Both the position numbers and the translations under genes were made by a program. A DNA stretch of 64,000 bases from Caenorhabditis remanei (taxonomy: Eukaryota; Nematoda; Chromadorea; Rhabditida; Rhabditidae). The stretch spans positions 6,262,001 through 6,326,000 of the forward strand of contig NC_071331.1 of assembly GCF_010183535.1 (NCBI RefSeq). The letters are read 5' to 3'. The notes beneath the pieces were generated by a model. It was not told the DNA's origin. It searched no databases and saw only the letters and a program-made list of their open reading frames with translations. Positions within the stretch are counted from its first letter, which is position 1. Every line of letters begins with the position of its first letter. Positions 48,914-60,777 of the stretch are shown piece by piece.

Positions 48914-51900
48914 CATAGACGATATCATGAATTCCGATACACTGTCTCATTTTATTTTCAGCTTTGTTCTCAAAATTTTGAAACAGTTATTAATAACAAT
49001 TTCGGTTACATACGTAACTGAAATATCACTGGAAATAAGAGATCAATACTCACAATCAGTAAGACATTTACCAATAAATTTTCTTTGAAGCCGAAAAATC
49101 GTGAGACAGAATTCTGAGAAACCCGAAATGTACATATGTACATATATCTTGCTGAAACAAGTTCCCGAGATTTAAGTTTGACTTAAAATTCTTTTTTCAA
49201 GAGAATTTTCGGGAACTGCATTTTCAAACAATTTTTTCTCCACCACCCCATTAAAATTTAACTAGAATCTTCAGAATTTGGAACAAACGGAGGAATAGCT
49301 TCCTTTTTTCTTCAACTCACTTCTCGAATGTTTAAAACTGTCATTAATAACATTTTCAGTTTCATGTCTGCGATTAAATTGTACTGGTTTCTTGGTGACA
49401 CTCAAACATGATTTCAAAATTGAAGGTATTTTTAGAAAATCAAACAACTTGACACTGGTAGCAATAAACTTCAACACTTAAAATAAATATTCTGAAACTG
49501 TGAAGAGCATTTGTCATCAAAACCTGCGAAACTGACTACATGAAAAACTGAAAATTTTTAAATTTGTAAAGTTATTTATTAAAAGAAACTGAAAAACCGT
49601 AAGACAGAATTTTTTACGGAAACTGAATATACCGACAAATGTTTCTCAAAACAAACGGACGAATGCTTTTTTCAGTCTTCAGCTTACTTCTCAAAATTTT
49701 GAAACATCAATTGATAATGACTTCAGTTTCATAACTGAAATTAAATTGTACTGGTTTCTCGGCGAGTATTAAATCAATTAGACCCACGTCAGAAATTTGT
49801 GTATCACAAATGACTTCTAGTAGTAAGTTGAAAGTATTTCTAGAACGCTCGAATCAGAAAAAATTTGAGTATCAAAAAATTACTTTAAAATTGAATGTGC
49901 TTTTAGAACACCAGGATCGAGCCCACTAGTATTGGTAATAATGAATTTCAGCATTTAAAATCTAAATTCTGAATCCGTAAATATCTTCAAAACTGAACAA
50001 AACAACGAGTACATGAGTGAAAACAAAGAGGTCCAAACCCCATTAAAACGTCCGGCGGGTTTTATGACTTTAAACTAAAATCACACGACGTGCACTTATT
50101 GTTGTTGGAAAATGTTTTCAGGACGGTGCACAAAAATGTTTTACAATTAGAGAAAAGGGAATTGAACGCAGAAGTTATAGACTTGAAATAGAAAATAAAA
50201 TAATTTTAGAAAAAATGACGCTCAGCGTGGGATGTGATTCCAAAACTAGCATATACCAAGTCTTGAAACAAAAAATAAAGATTAGCAATTCCAAAACGAA
50301 GATTAAATTCCTATATCTTCTTCCCTTCTACGTATTCATCTTCCTCAACTTCAATATCATCTATATTCAGAAAATGCATAAATATATTCATTGAAATTTC
50401 CGCTGGCTGCTAATCGACAAGTGAATATGATCTATGTGCATAAATTAGTCACGTAACACACACACACACTCACCAAGGTGTCTTTTCTAAAAATACGAGT
50501 GTAGAAAGGTCAAAAATTATTGGGGGAAGGAAAAGGAAAACGTCGAATTTGAGGAACTTTTGAAATGAGGGGAGGAGGGGGGAAACCCTAGACTGATCTC
50601 AAATTTCAAAACGACAAGTTTCGGACAAAGAAGCGGCGGAAAGAATTGAGCTCAAATGAGGGAGGAGGGATGGTGATCAAAAAAGCAGAATACTCGAAAA
50701 CTTCGAAGAGCAATAAATATTGAAAAGCAATTGATTTTAAAAATGAAATGAAACAGTGGAGACACGTAGGTAGAAAAAATATGTGTTCAGGAATTTTTTT
50801 AATTTAATATTTCTCAAGAAAACTCATGTACCGAAAAGAAGACACAACGTGCTGAAACGTAAGAAAACTATGTTGAAACATATCAGAAACAGTCAAAAAG
50901 TTTTTTGACGTTCTGAAAAATAGAGAACCAGAAATTTAGCAAGAAATATTCCATTCAAAATGTGAATGAAATATTATAAATCAAAAGTCACAGCAAAATA
51001 TAGATCTCGGCGAGTTTTATGTATCTGATGGATGGACCGGTTTAAGGCTCACTATTATACCACGGGCCAAGCTAGAGTTCCAAAAAAGAAAAAGCTATTT
51101 TGGTATGGCTCTGAACCCTCAGTTTACATTTTAATATGTTTCGACCCACAATTAAAAATGTTTTTTTTTTGACTCACGATACTGATTTCGGTACAAGTTA
51201 TCTTTCGGTATGGCTGACAAGTATGACTTTCCGGGATGCAGAAAGGTTTCTTCTTGAATATGGCATTATTTTCATTTCGTCAGATTTGCAAATAAATATT
51301 CCGTTTCAACTACATAGAATAGGTCATTATGAATTATTTTAGAACTTCGCACGCGAGTGTTGTTCTCATTCACGTTTTTACTTATGGGTCTATTTACGTC
51401 TGGAAAAAAAAACTGTTTTCCAAACGTGAATAGAATTGCCTCATTATTTCCCACAACTTTATCACTAGTTTTATTTCATTTGCAGCTAAACCTCTAATAA
51501 ATTTTTGACTTAGAACAATATATTGATACATATGAGAAACAGTCAAACTGATTTTTCACGTTCTGAAAATGACGTGGTGACTACTTATTCAAGTTGGATA
51601 ACTACGGCGCCGGATAGAAGCAGGTGGTTTTGAATATTTTTGTTATATATCTTCGTCTAACCAAGAAAACGAAGAAATTTTTCATTCAAAACATGAATGA
51701 AACGGTGGAAATAGGATTTTAAAAAATATGACAAGGAATTTTTTCTGGAAGTATGAAGGGTTTCCCTTTGAGTCATGAATGACTTACTTTCAAAGTATCA
51801 AAAAGAAAATATATGTTTCGTCTAGAATATGTCATTATTATTATTTTTTTGAATTGGTTGGTACAGCTTCATTTTAGCTAACCAGCAATATTAATAAGTT

Positions 51901-52298
51901 TACGACGATATATTGAAACATTTCAGAAACAGTCAAATAGATTTTTTTGAATATAGCATAGCAAGTCATGACGAATCATATATGTAGAAGAAGCTAATAG
52001 TGAAAAAAATTCTGCCTTTGGGAAGCAGCAGGTGATTTCAAACACAAACTATACTTGATAATCTACCAAATTCACACTTCAAATACTAACTCTAACTCTA
52101 TAACGAGTACCTAAAACATGGTCAAAATAGAACATGTGAATAGAGTGTTCTCTCAATTTGTTAGTTAAAAATATGAAAGGTTTTGATCAACCATTGAATC
52201 TGAATGCAATTGTTTTACTTACAAGATCATTGAAGCTGTAAAAAATTCCTAATAAAACAACGAGACGGAATGCTTGAAACGTGATATAAACTATCCAC

Positions 52299-52753
52299 CA
52301 GAGTTGTCCGGAATCCGGATTCCGAAATTCCGGAATTCCGGGTTTTTTCGGCATTCCGGTTCCGGTTCCGGATTCCGGAAAATGAAAATTCTCATTCCGG
52401 TTCCGTATTCCGGAAAATGTAAAATCTCATTCCGGTTCCGGATTTCGGATTCCGGTTTTTTGAGTTTCCTTTTTCCGGAATTCAGAAGTTGAAATTTCTA
52501 ATATTTTTGAGTTTAAAAGACAACTATAGTACTTCTTTTCCGGTTTTGATCCTAAAAAGTAGTTTTAAACTTTGTTTATCATTAAAAACACTCGAAAAAG
52601 AAGACTTGGCCTTGCAAATTCATCGATTCATTCCGAATTCCGGGTTTTTTCGGCATTCCGATTTCGGATTCCGGATCCCGGATTTCGACAATTTGATTCC
52701 GGTTCCGGATTCCGTATTCCGGAAAATGTAAAATGGCATTCCGTACAACTTTT
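52299..52753 (+). mobile_element. hAT-type MITE filled with TTCCGGAATTCCGG repeats
   Basis: 455 bp, ends CAGAGTTGTCCGGAAT and, at the right, ATTCCGTACAACTTTT; perfect 8-bp target duplication CTATCCAC (52291-52298 and 52754-52761). The interior is mostly ATTCCGGTTCCGG-type repeats around a 130-bp AT-rich island. Absent from segment A at about 9390. Confidence 0.85.
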
Positions 52754-54553
52754 CTATCCACACAACGACAGAATTTTTGAAAACAATACAAATAAGAGTA
52801 TTTTGAAACGGAATCTGGAATAAAAAACATGCCCCACTAATGATGAAATGAGAGGCAGCACTAACAAGCTTTGATAAAACCCATGGATAAAATACAGTTA
52901 GTTTAGATTTGCTATGCAGTGCGTATTGAATGAATCATCTTACTTTTCAAATCAATATTCAAAAATTGCTAAAACTGAAATAATTTGAATATCAAGGGAG
53001 AACAAATATTCTACCTTCCATTCTGAATCTTCAGAACATAAAAAGTAGAAAAAAGAAGGGAAACTGAAAAGCTGAACCAGAAGTGCATAACATGAGAAGT
53101 GTTTCCGTTTCCACTTATTCACATTAGCAGTGATGTTGTATTCACAATGATTCTGAGTCTACATTTATATGTATGTACATTTTTTCGAGCAACAGATTTT
53201 TCCTTGACCTAACTAATTTGTATAGAAACATCTACTGAAAAAGCAGAACTGAAATACTGAGGAATTAAAGATTCGAGTAACATCAACTTTTTTGACAAAA
53301 GCCTTTAGAAAGAGCGATGATAACCGGTCAGAAAAGAAAAACTGCAAAAATGAAATTTTAAAAATTTTTTATTGAATTTTTTCAAAGAATCCAAATCTGT
53401 TATTGTAAGGTAAGGAACGTATATTATGGCCTGTAAAACATTGTTGTAAAAATTCATCCGAGATATCGCTGTTCCGAAACAGAACACAAATTTGGCACTA
53501 CACGACACCAAGCGGAAAATAGTCATGACAACAGTTGGAAACCATTTTACACATACATATGTGTAACCACTGAGAAACAGTGCACCAAAAATTACACTGC
53601 ATTGTACTATACAGACAAAGTTTGTTTGATTGAAAAGCTAGTCAGAAACTACAAAAACCGTGGCTTGACTGTAATAATTACTCAACATTTCAAGCCCATT
53701 AAAGAACTAGGTGGAAACGAGATAATTTTAAAGTTTTAAAGCATTCATATCAGAAGCCATGAAGATTTTTTTCAATAAACGTCTTTTGATTAACGAAAGA
53801 TATCTGAATGTCTTGCTGACGCAGCTCAGTAAAGTGATATTAATTCTACAACGTGTGAAATTTGAGAAAAATGAGTACATATAACTCTGAAACATGGTGG
53901 GGGACATTTATGTCACCGAGTGGGAATCAATTTTCATTTGCTAATTCACTATTTTACTGGAAATTGAAAAAAACTAATAATCAGTCCAATCGAAAATTTT
54001 CAAAAACATTTTCCGTCTTCTTGTAAATCTCACCAGATAGGGGTTCATCAGCAAATATACATAAACCGAAAATATAGATATAAATGTACTGTAACAGAAA
54101 TTCATGTTAGAAGTCAATTAGTTCGACCGTCGGTGTTAATTTACTTTTCGTGAGGTTTTGAGTATCTGATTGAAACAAATTTTCGTGAACGAACAAAAAT
54201 TAAAGCTTGTACTTTGTTATCACAAATAAAATTGTGCGGCAATGTAATTATGTATGGTGCGTATGAAACATGTATCTTAACTTTGTGCAGCTGATATAGC
54301 AAAAATTGATAAGAGGAATTTCAAAAGGAAAATTATCTCAAAAGCTGATATTATTGGGGAGCTCCTTTTACACCAAAAATAGAGAGAGCCTTAAGAAATA
54401 ATGGCGAATAGGCACGCGAGAGAGAAATCCAACGCACATGTCTCTGTGATAAATGAACTACGTTTCACCTGCAATCGATGTCTTTTTCAGAAGTCTTTGG
54501 GCTGGATAAGAAGGTCTGTTACAATAGCAATAAAAAAATTTGAAAGTTCGCAG

Positions 54554-54657
54554 CAGAGCTGTGCGGAATTCCTTCTTTCGACTTCCTTCTTCCGGGCTTT
54601 TTTTCACTTCCGACTTCCTTCTTCCTTTTCAAAAAATTTTACTTCCGCACAGCTCTG
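54554..54657 (+). mobile_element. Very short MITE with CAGAGCTGTGCGGAA ends
   Basis: 104 bp with perfect 15-bp inverted ends CAGAGCTGTGCGGAA; interior of CTTCC / GACTTCC repeats. Absent from segment A at about 11210. The flanking duplication is imperfect. Confidence 0.8.
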
Positions 54658-55979
54658 GATCACAGTTACGTGGACATTGTAAAAGAAAAAGAAAATCTAG
54701 CTTTTCAGTAACTCCAAAATATTACGCCGTTCAGTAACTCCAAAATGGTTAGCAGTTAATATGACGACGAAACATGAAAAACACAAACGATAAAAATAAA
54801 CAAAAGTTGAAAACTATTTCCAAATTCGAATGAAATAGAATTGAATTTTGGCTACATGGAATCAAAAATGTGAAATATAATAATAATTACTGAAAGTTAT
54901 TTTCAAATTGTGAATTTTGAAACTGCATTAAAAATCTAACAGAATTTGAATTAGATAATTAGTTCATAGCCAGGTGGAACAAGTTATACATATATGTAGC
55001 CCTCTAGCACATTGTCTTAGATAATAATATAAACTCAAAATCAGAAATGTCCGAAGCAGAAATAATGGAACGAAAATACTTTTAAACAAAAAAAGTCTGC
55101 ATCACAGAAGGTTGAAATAGGAAGAAAACGGAATACTACAATCGTGAATTTATCGAAAATATCAACAAAAAAAAAGATTTTAGTAAAAATAGCAACTAAC
55201 CAATTTCTGAAATTCCTGTGACGACATCCACGTTCAGTTTTGGTTTTGATTTGGTATCTGTAAAATTCTGGGTTATCAAGGTAGCGAGTGAGAAAGGCAA
55301 TAAAATCTATCAATCCAACAATAAAGTATAAACAAAACGTTTGAGATAAGAAATACGAAACGGAGAAAAATAGAGGAAAAACGAAGTTCGACAGTATTAG
55401 AGATGTTCTCAATGAAACCTCGTTAGCAAAATTGAAGGAGTATCTTCTTAGAAAATAAATAAAAAACAATAACTAAATAATATACTGTTCTCAAAGTTGT
55501 ACCACAAGATGGGTCGAAGAAAAACCTGCAACTATCTAACTAATAATGAAAATAAAGATCCAACATAACTTCATCTGGAAACAGAACAGTTTGTTTCGGG
55601 AAAAAATTGATATGAGATTTAATAGCTTTGCATCATAGGTGATAGTAGTTGGAACACGCTGGATGTACATGTGTAATGGCTTCGAAAGCTTGTAAAATGA
55701 ATACAGCAAGGTCGTGAGACAGAAAATAAAGTTGGAGAATTCGAAAGGAAGTGACTTGAGATTGGAAACGGAACCTGAACACAAGCAAGAAGAAATTTTC
55801 AAATTTTAATCGCTTGGAAACGGTAAAATTGTTTTCAAATCGCGTACATAGTTTCAAGATATAAAAATGAGATAGAACGTTTCATTCTCAACCATATCTT
55901 TATATTTTTGATAACAATATTTTGAAATTGTGAAAACATTGCCGGAATGTTTCGTTCTCAAGATTCTATTCAGAAACTC

Positions 55980-56051
55980 ATGTTTCCAAAAAAATAATGT
56001 TTGCGAAGCCATAAAGTTGGTGTGAGCAAGGGATGAGTTTAGGGATTCCAT
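55980..56051 (-). pseudogene. First-exon relic related to the 42 kb gene, copy B
   Basis: ATG at 56051-56049 opens MESLNSSLAHTNFMASQT. The donor seen in copies A and C (GTGAG) is ATGAG here, so splicing is probably lost. The next candidate exon, near 55.75 kb, has a 2-bp deletion relative to copy A. Confidence 0.4.
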
Positions 56052-56883
56052 AAATAATAATAAAAATATATAATAAATTAGGTCGAAATCATGACGTTGT
56101 TTGCTTTGAATTTGAAAAGATTGAGGAATGGATAATTATCGTCATGACAACGTCAATTAGAATAATGGGTATTAAAAGTAGACAAGGTGAAACAGAAAAT
56201 TGTCGGTTTTCGCAAAGATTGTTTTTAAGGCGAATCAAATGATAAAACAAATTTCCTGGAACAGTGAAGATTTGTGAGCACGATTCAGAATTCAAATTGA
56301 ATGTTTTATACCAGAGAAATAGAAAACAGTTACTACCCTTGAAACATTTCCGTTAGGAACTAAAAAACTTATCATTCTCGACCCTTTTCTCAATAATTCA
56401 CCAGGGTCAAGATTCCTTTTCAATTGAAAAGAAACAATTGCAAATACAAAGATCAGCGGTCTTATCGAAAGCTTCTTGAATTCATATGCGATTGAAACTG
56501 TAAATTAAAAAATAGGTGTAAATCAAAAAAACGGAGCCTTAAAGGATTATCAATTGTGTTCTCGACTCTGAAAAGTGTAGTGTTTCAGAACATGAGTAAA
56601 AAACTTTTTTTGGTTAATATGTGGCAGAAATACACTAAACAATATCTGTAGTATCACAAAATGTTCTGAAACTGTAGAAATCGGAATGTTACATGTTTCA
56701 GAATGGAGTTTTTATAGTGCTAGAAAATATAACTTCACTAATAGAAATTATGAAATTGGTTGGACTTCTACATGAGATCCTTATCGGGTCATTGAAACTA
56801 TGTTTTGTAAAATTGTTCAATTTTACGACAATAGAGATACAGCGAAGATATGAACTTCTTCTCCAGTTTTCATTTATACAATC

Positions 56884-57165
56884 ACATCACTCTGCCTCCT
56901 TGAGGCGTTCAAAAATTGCGTATGACACCCATGTTTCAGGGGTCATCGCGGGCAATTGGGAAAAGTTTTCAACCAGCAATAAAGGCAAAGCCTCATTGGT
57001 CACGTTATCGCCCCAGCGCAAAGCTGAAGTTGACTGAAAACCGCCGGATGGTCATTCACCGCGTGTACGGACACTTCCCGGGTTCCGCCCGCTGCTATGC
57101 AATGTATGGGAAGTGGGCGGAGTCGACACACTACTATCAACTGACACAATCAAATGTTCCAGAAA
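56884..57165. repeat. GC-rich conserved patch, copy B
   Basis: Partner of 13504-13795, with a short deletion near 56985 that shifts any reading frame. The inverted CACTTCCC / GGGAAGTG pair is kept. Confidence 0.35.
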
Positions 57166-57667
57166 GTTGAGCCTGCTTGAGAAATAAGAATACAGGAGGA
57201 TTGCAAAGTCTCTTTGCAGAATACTGACAATGTGTATATGAAACTTACTAGTTAATCTACATCTAGAAACAGGGAAAAAGTAAAAATTGAGTTAATAATA
57301 CAATTTGTTAACGAAAAGAAAACGTGAGAAGTCGGAAAGTCCAAAAAGACTGAAGCTTAATTTAGCAAAACTTATTATATTGAATATAGTATATGCAACG
57401 AAAAACGGAACTAATAAGAAAAAAAGATAATTATTCGAAACAGGAAATATTTTGGAGAAAGGATGATTGTGTTCCAAGAGGAACACATTTTTGATCATTT
57501 AAAATAGATTATACTGTTTGAAACAAACGTGGAATCAACATGCTCCGCAAACAAAAATTAAGTTAAGATTTACCGAAAACAGTAAAAATGTATAAATTTA
57601 ACTTAATCGAAGACTGAATGAATTGGCTCTAATCGACATATCAGAAGTCTTACGACAGAAGAAAAAT

Positions 57668-57860
57668 CACGATGAGGCCAGTGGTACCAATGCAGCCGCG
57701 CTCTATTGACAATAATGTAGCATTCTATGCGTCATGGTGAACATTCGAACTTATGTCCATGCTATACCGGCTATATAAATTCGAATGTTCACCGTGACGC
57801 AAAAATGTATCATTCTTGTAAATTGAGCATGACTGCATTGGTAGCCCTGGCTTCATCGTG
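57668..57860 (+). mobile_element. 193-bp palindromic insertion
   Basis: CACGATGAGGCCAGTGGTAC at the left pairs with its near-complement ending CTTCATCGTG; the inner arms pair GGTGAACATTCGAA with TTCGAATGTTCACC. Absent from the matching place in segment A (about 17115-17130). Confidence 0.8.
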
Positions 57861-58974
57861 AAAAAATCATTAGATTTTTATAAAATTTAAGCCGTACTCA
57901 ACGGAAGTCTACCAAAAAATTCGATGAACCTTCATCTGAAGGAATTCATTAAACGATACTTGCAGCAGTAAGACAATGAACCGACGATAAAATTGTAAAG
58001 GTTCTTATCGACTAGTGTTTCTGATAAACCTGAAACAGCGATCGATAAAATTGTCTTGCATATTATTACAAAGACTTGGATAAGCTAAAACCATCTACGA
58101 AAATCACAAACTTTGTTTCTTGATGCGGGGTTTTCATTTTTAGAGCAAGGTGTGCAGACTATCCAAATCAAATTACAGAGTACATTTTAGCAATTTACCA
58201 CTTACTCTCCGATCGTAGTATCGACGCAGGAACACGTAATTTTAAAACTGAAGTTCACACATCATTTTCGTGAAACCGAAAAAAGAAACAAGAGTGAGAG
58301 GGTAATCAATCTTGCTTGGAGTTAGTGCTTTGAGAGGTTTAAACAATAGTGAGAGGACTTATTCTGTTTTAATTTTGGGAGTGATGGTTACACTTCAAAA
58401 GTTGATTCAAACATTATATGGAGTCTAAATTAATCTTATAGTAGTTTTTTTTCAAAGAAAGTTATGATAAAACAGGAGATTTAAAAAAAATTGGTAATTT
58501 TGAGTCATCGAATGAATATTATGTAAAAAAAGATAGCATTTGAAAACCTAACAAAACAGTAAAGTAGAAACATTTGAATTACAAATAACACAGGTATCCT
58601 GAATGAGAAACCGCTATTCAAACATACAAAAACCGACTAGTGGGGACTAGTGAGGACAATTGGGAGTACTAGTGTGGAAACTGTCTTCTGAACTTTGCAG
58701 TATAATGAAACATTTAAATATCAGAACATGAAAAGTGAATTTGATTACTTTACAATACTTGAAAACACCGTCGAAAGGGCATTGGAGGAAAATTGCAAAA
58801 AAGAATTAAATTACTTCTTGGAACAGAAATGAATTTCACAAAAACAACAATGAAATTCAAGATGTTATGAAAGAAGAAGATAGGAATTTATAGAACAGGA
58901 AGGAACAAATTCTGGTGTGAAAAAATGTTAAAGCTAGATCACATATTTTCTCCAAACAATTTTTCAATAGGGAA

Positions 58975-59190
58975 AACCATAGTTGTCAAGGCCGGGCCTT
59001 GCCAACAAAATTTACGGCCCCGCTCGGCCCGAAGACCCGGAAAATTGACGCCAAATTCAAAAATTCAAGTTTTTTTTTTCGAATTTTTGAATTTTTTCGA
59101 GAAAAAGTCAAAATTTTGACTATCACTCAGAATTAGAAGAAATTCTGAACAAGCATCAAAAATTGAAACAATTTCAAAAAAAAATTTGGG
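58975..59190 (+). repeat. Insertion with GGCCGGGCC / CGGCCCG tracts
   Basis: Replaces the sequence at about 20595-20690 of segment A. Starts near CATAGTTGTCAAGGCCGGGC, similar to the CATGCTTGTCACGGGCCGGG end at 29836. The right end is not recognisable. Confidence 0.45.
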
Positions 59191-60465
59191 AAAAAAATAT
59201 CATTTTCATTCATGTTCAGTATATTTTCTACTCAAAAAAAGCGTCGTTTGACGCCGGTTTTAAAATGAAAACCGGCGATGGAATCAAGTTTTGAAATCAA
59301 GCTTGTTTTTCATGCAATTAACGTGAAAATAAGCGGTGCCGGCCTGCCAGCGATTGCCGCAAGTGACAGTGCTATTTTTCAACCGCTTTTGAAAATGGTT
59401 TCCGCTGTTGCAAATAATCGAGAAACAGGAACATGAAAAACAAATTCTCGTGCAAGTTAAATAAGTTATTCTAACGTGTTTGACTTTTTTCTTCAAGGTT
59501 GTTGAAAAGTGCTTTTAACTTTCCTACAGTGAACCTGAATTCAAAATTCGAAGAAATTCATGAAGTGAACCACTGGAAACAATTATTTTGTCCTAAAGGA
59601 CCCCCACTTAATGAACAGTAGAAAAGGGAACAAATCGAAAATTCGCGAGTACAGTATTCTTGTTTGAATTGAAAATCATAGTTTTTTGGAAGCCTGCAGG
59701 CCTGAATAACGTGTTTTTAAAATGATGTTAGGCATGAAATGTTCATGAAATACTCGGAGTACGCTCAATTTGAGCGAGGGCTACTTCATAGTTAGAAGAA
59801 ACAGCAAAAGTTGGGAAGAAATGTATATGAGAATAATGTTTGCGTATTGATAAGTACTAATGGAATCAAAATAGTAAAGATTAGTGAAATCAAAATAAAT
59901 TAATACTCAGCAACTGAAAAGATTTGAGAAACATTCAATGGCGAAAATCAGATAAATCCGAAAGGAATTACTACTAATTGTACGGTTTTAGAGATAAATA
60001 GGAGTTGGAACAGGTTAAATAAAAATTCGAACATTCGTTCCCTTCAATGCAACAATTTCGAAATCTGAGAACCAAGAAAGTTGCACAGGAACTGTCGGAA
60101 AAAGTTTGAAAACAATGTGGGAAAATCACTGAAAAACTGAATCATTGAAATAATCAGGGGTCATTGAAACAGAGGCAGAAAATAATGGGATTTTAATAAA
60201 AATCGTTTTTAACACTGGTATGTTTTCAATTTCTTTCCCGAAGAACCAATTTTTTTCATTTTTTTAAATCACGATACCCTGTACTTCTTCCAGACATACA
60301 TTTTCAAATTAAAAATAACACCAAAATATGATCAATCTCAGACACCATACAAATCAAATGACCTGATCTCAGAACAGAAAAATATTAATCTAAAATTCAA
60401 TCTCCCTCCCTCCCCATCTAAAACCCCAAAAATCATACTCCAGAAGCACATAAAAACAAAGAAAA

Positions 60466-60777
60466 ATGTTGAAACTTCTCCACTTCCGAATTTCTTCTTC
60501 TCTTTTTCTTCTTCTATGTTTTCCAGCCGCCTCGAAATCATTCATTCAAGCGAAAAAGGAATTGTTAGTGCTCTACGGGCCCCCCATTTCAAGTATTGCT
60601 CTTTCAGAAAAACATGAGAAGACAAAAAACAACTGTGCTAAAAAGTGCAAAATTAATGGTCTGGAGAAAAGAACGGCGAGAAGAAAAATGTGGAAAAAAC
60701 ATGAGCAATACATTTTTAGAGAAAATGTTGAAGAAGAAGAGAAGAAACTCAAAAAAAGTAAAAACTTTTTTGAGTAA
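60466..60777 (+). CDS. Possible small secreted protein or first exon, copy B
   Basis: A 103-aa frame paralogous to 21971-22189. The N-terminal signal-like segment is intact (K-E-L-L codons differ silently from copy A). The tail is longer and strongly Lys/Glu-rich, because frame and stop differ after about residue 48. That pattern suggests only the first 40-47 residues could be under constraint. Confidence 0.3.
   Translation: MLKLLHFRISSSLFLLLCFPAASKSFIQAKKELLVLYGPPISSIALSEKHEKTKNNCAKKCKINGLEKRTARRKMWKKHEQYIFRENVEEEEKKLKKSKNFFE

Larger units (their letters stand above)
46805..52290 (-). promoter_or_regulatory. piRNA motif field, segment B left part
   Basis: Minus-strand CTGTTTCA cores at 48979 and 50749; plus-strand core at 46938 (partner of 5580) and one at 45902 on the boundary itself. 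Insertions at about 47460-47740 and 48535-48913. 48950-49100, 49300-49400 and 49680-49770 are three local repeats, of which only the first still has the exact octamer. No gene supported. Confidence 0.5.
52762..57667 (-). promoter_or_regulatory. piRNA motif field, segment B middle
   Basis: Only one exact minus-strand core (56188, partner of 12749). The positions matching 10234, 12105 and 16695 of segment A carry one-base variants (GAGAAACAG, GGAAACAG, TAGAAACAG). No gene supported apart from the exon relic near 56.0 kb; the hydrophobic frame at 55041-55469 is a copy of that at 11575. Confidence 0.45.
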
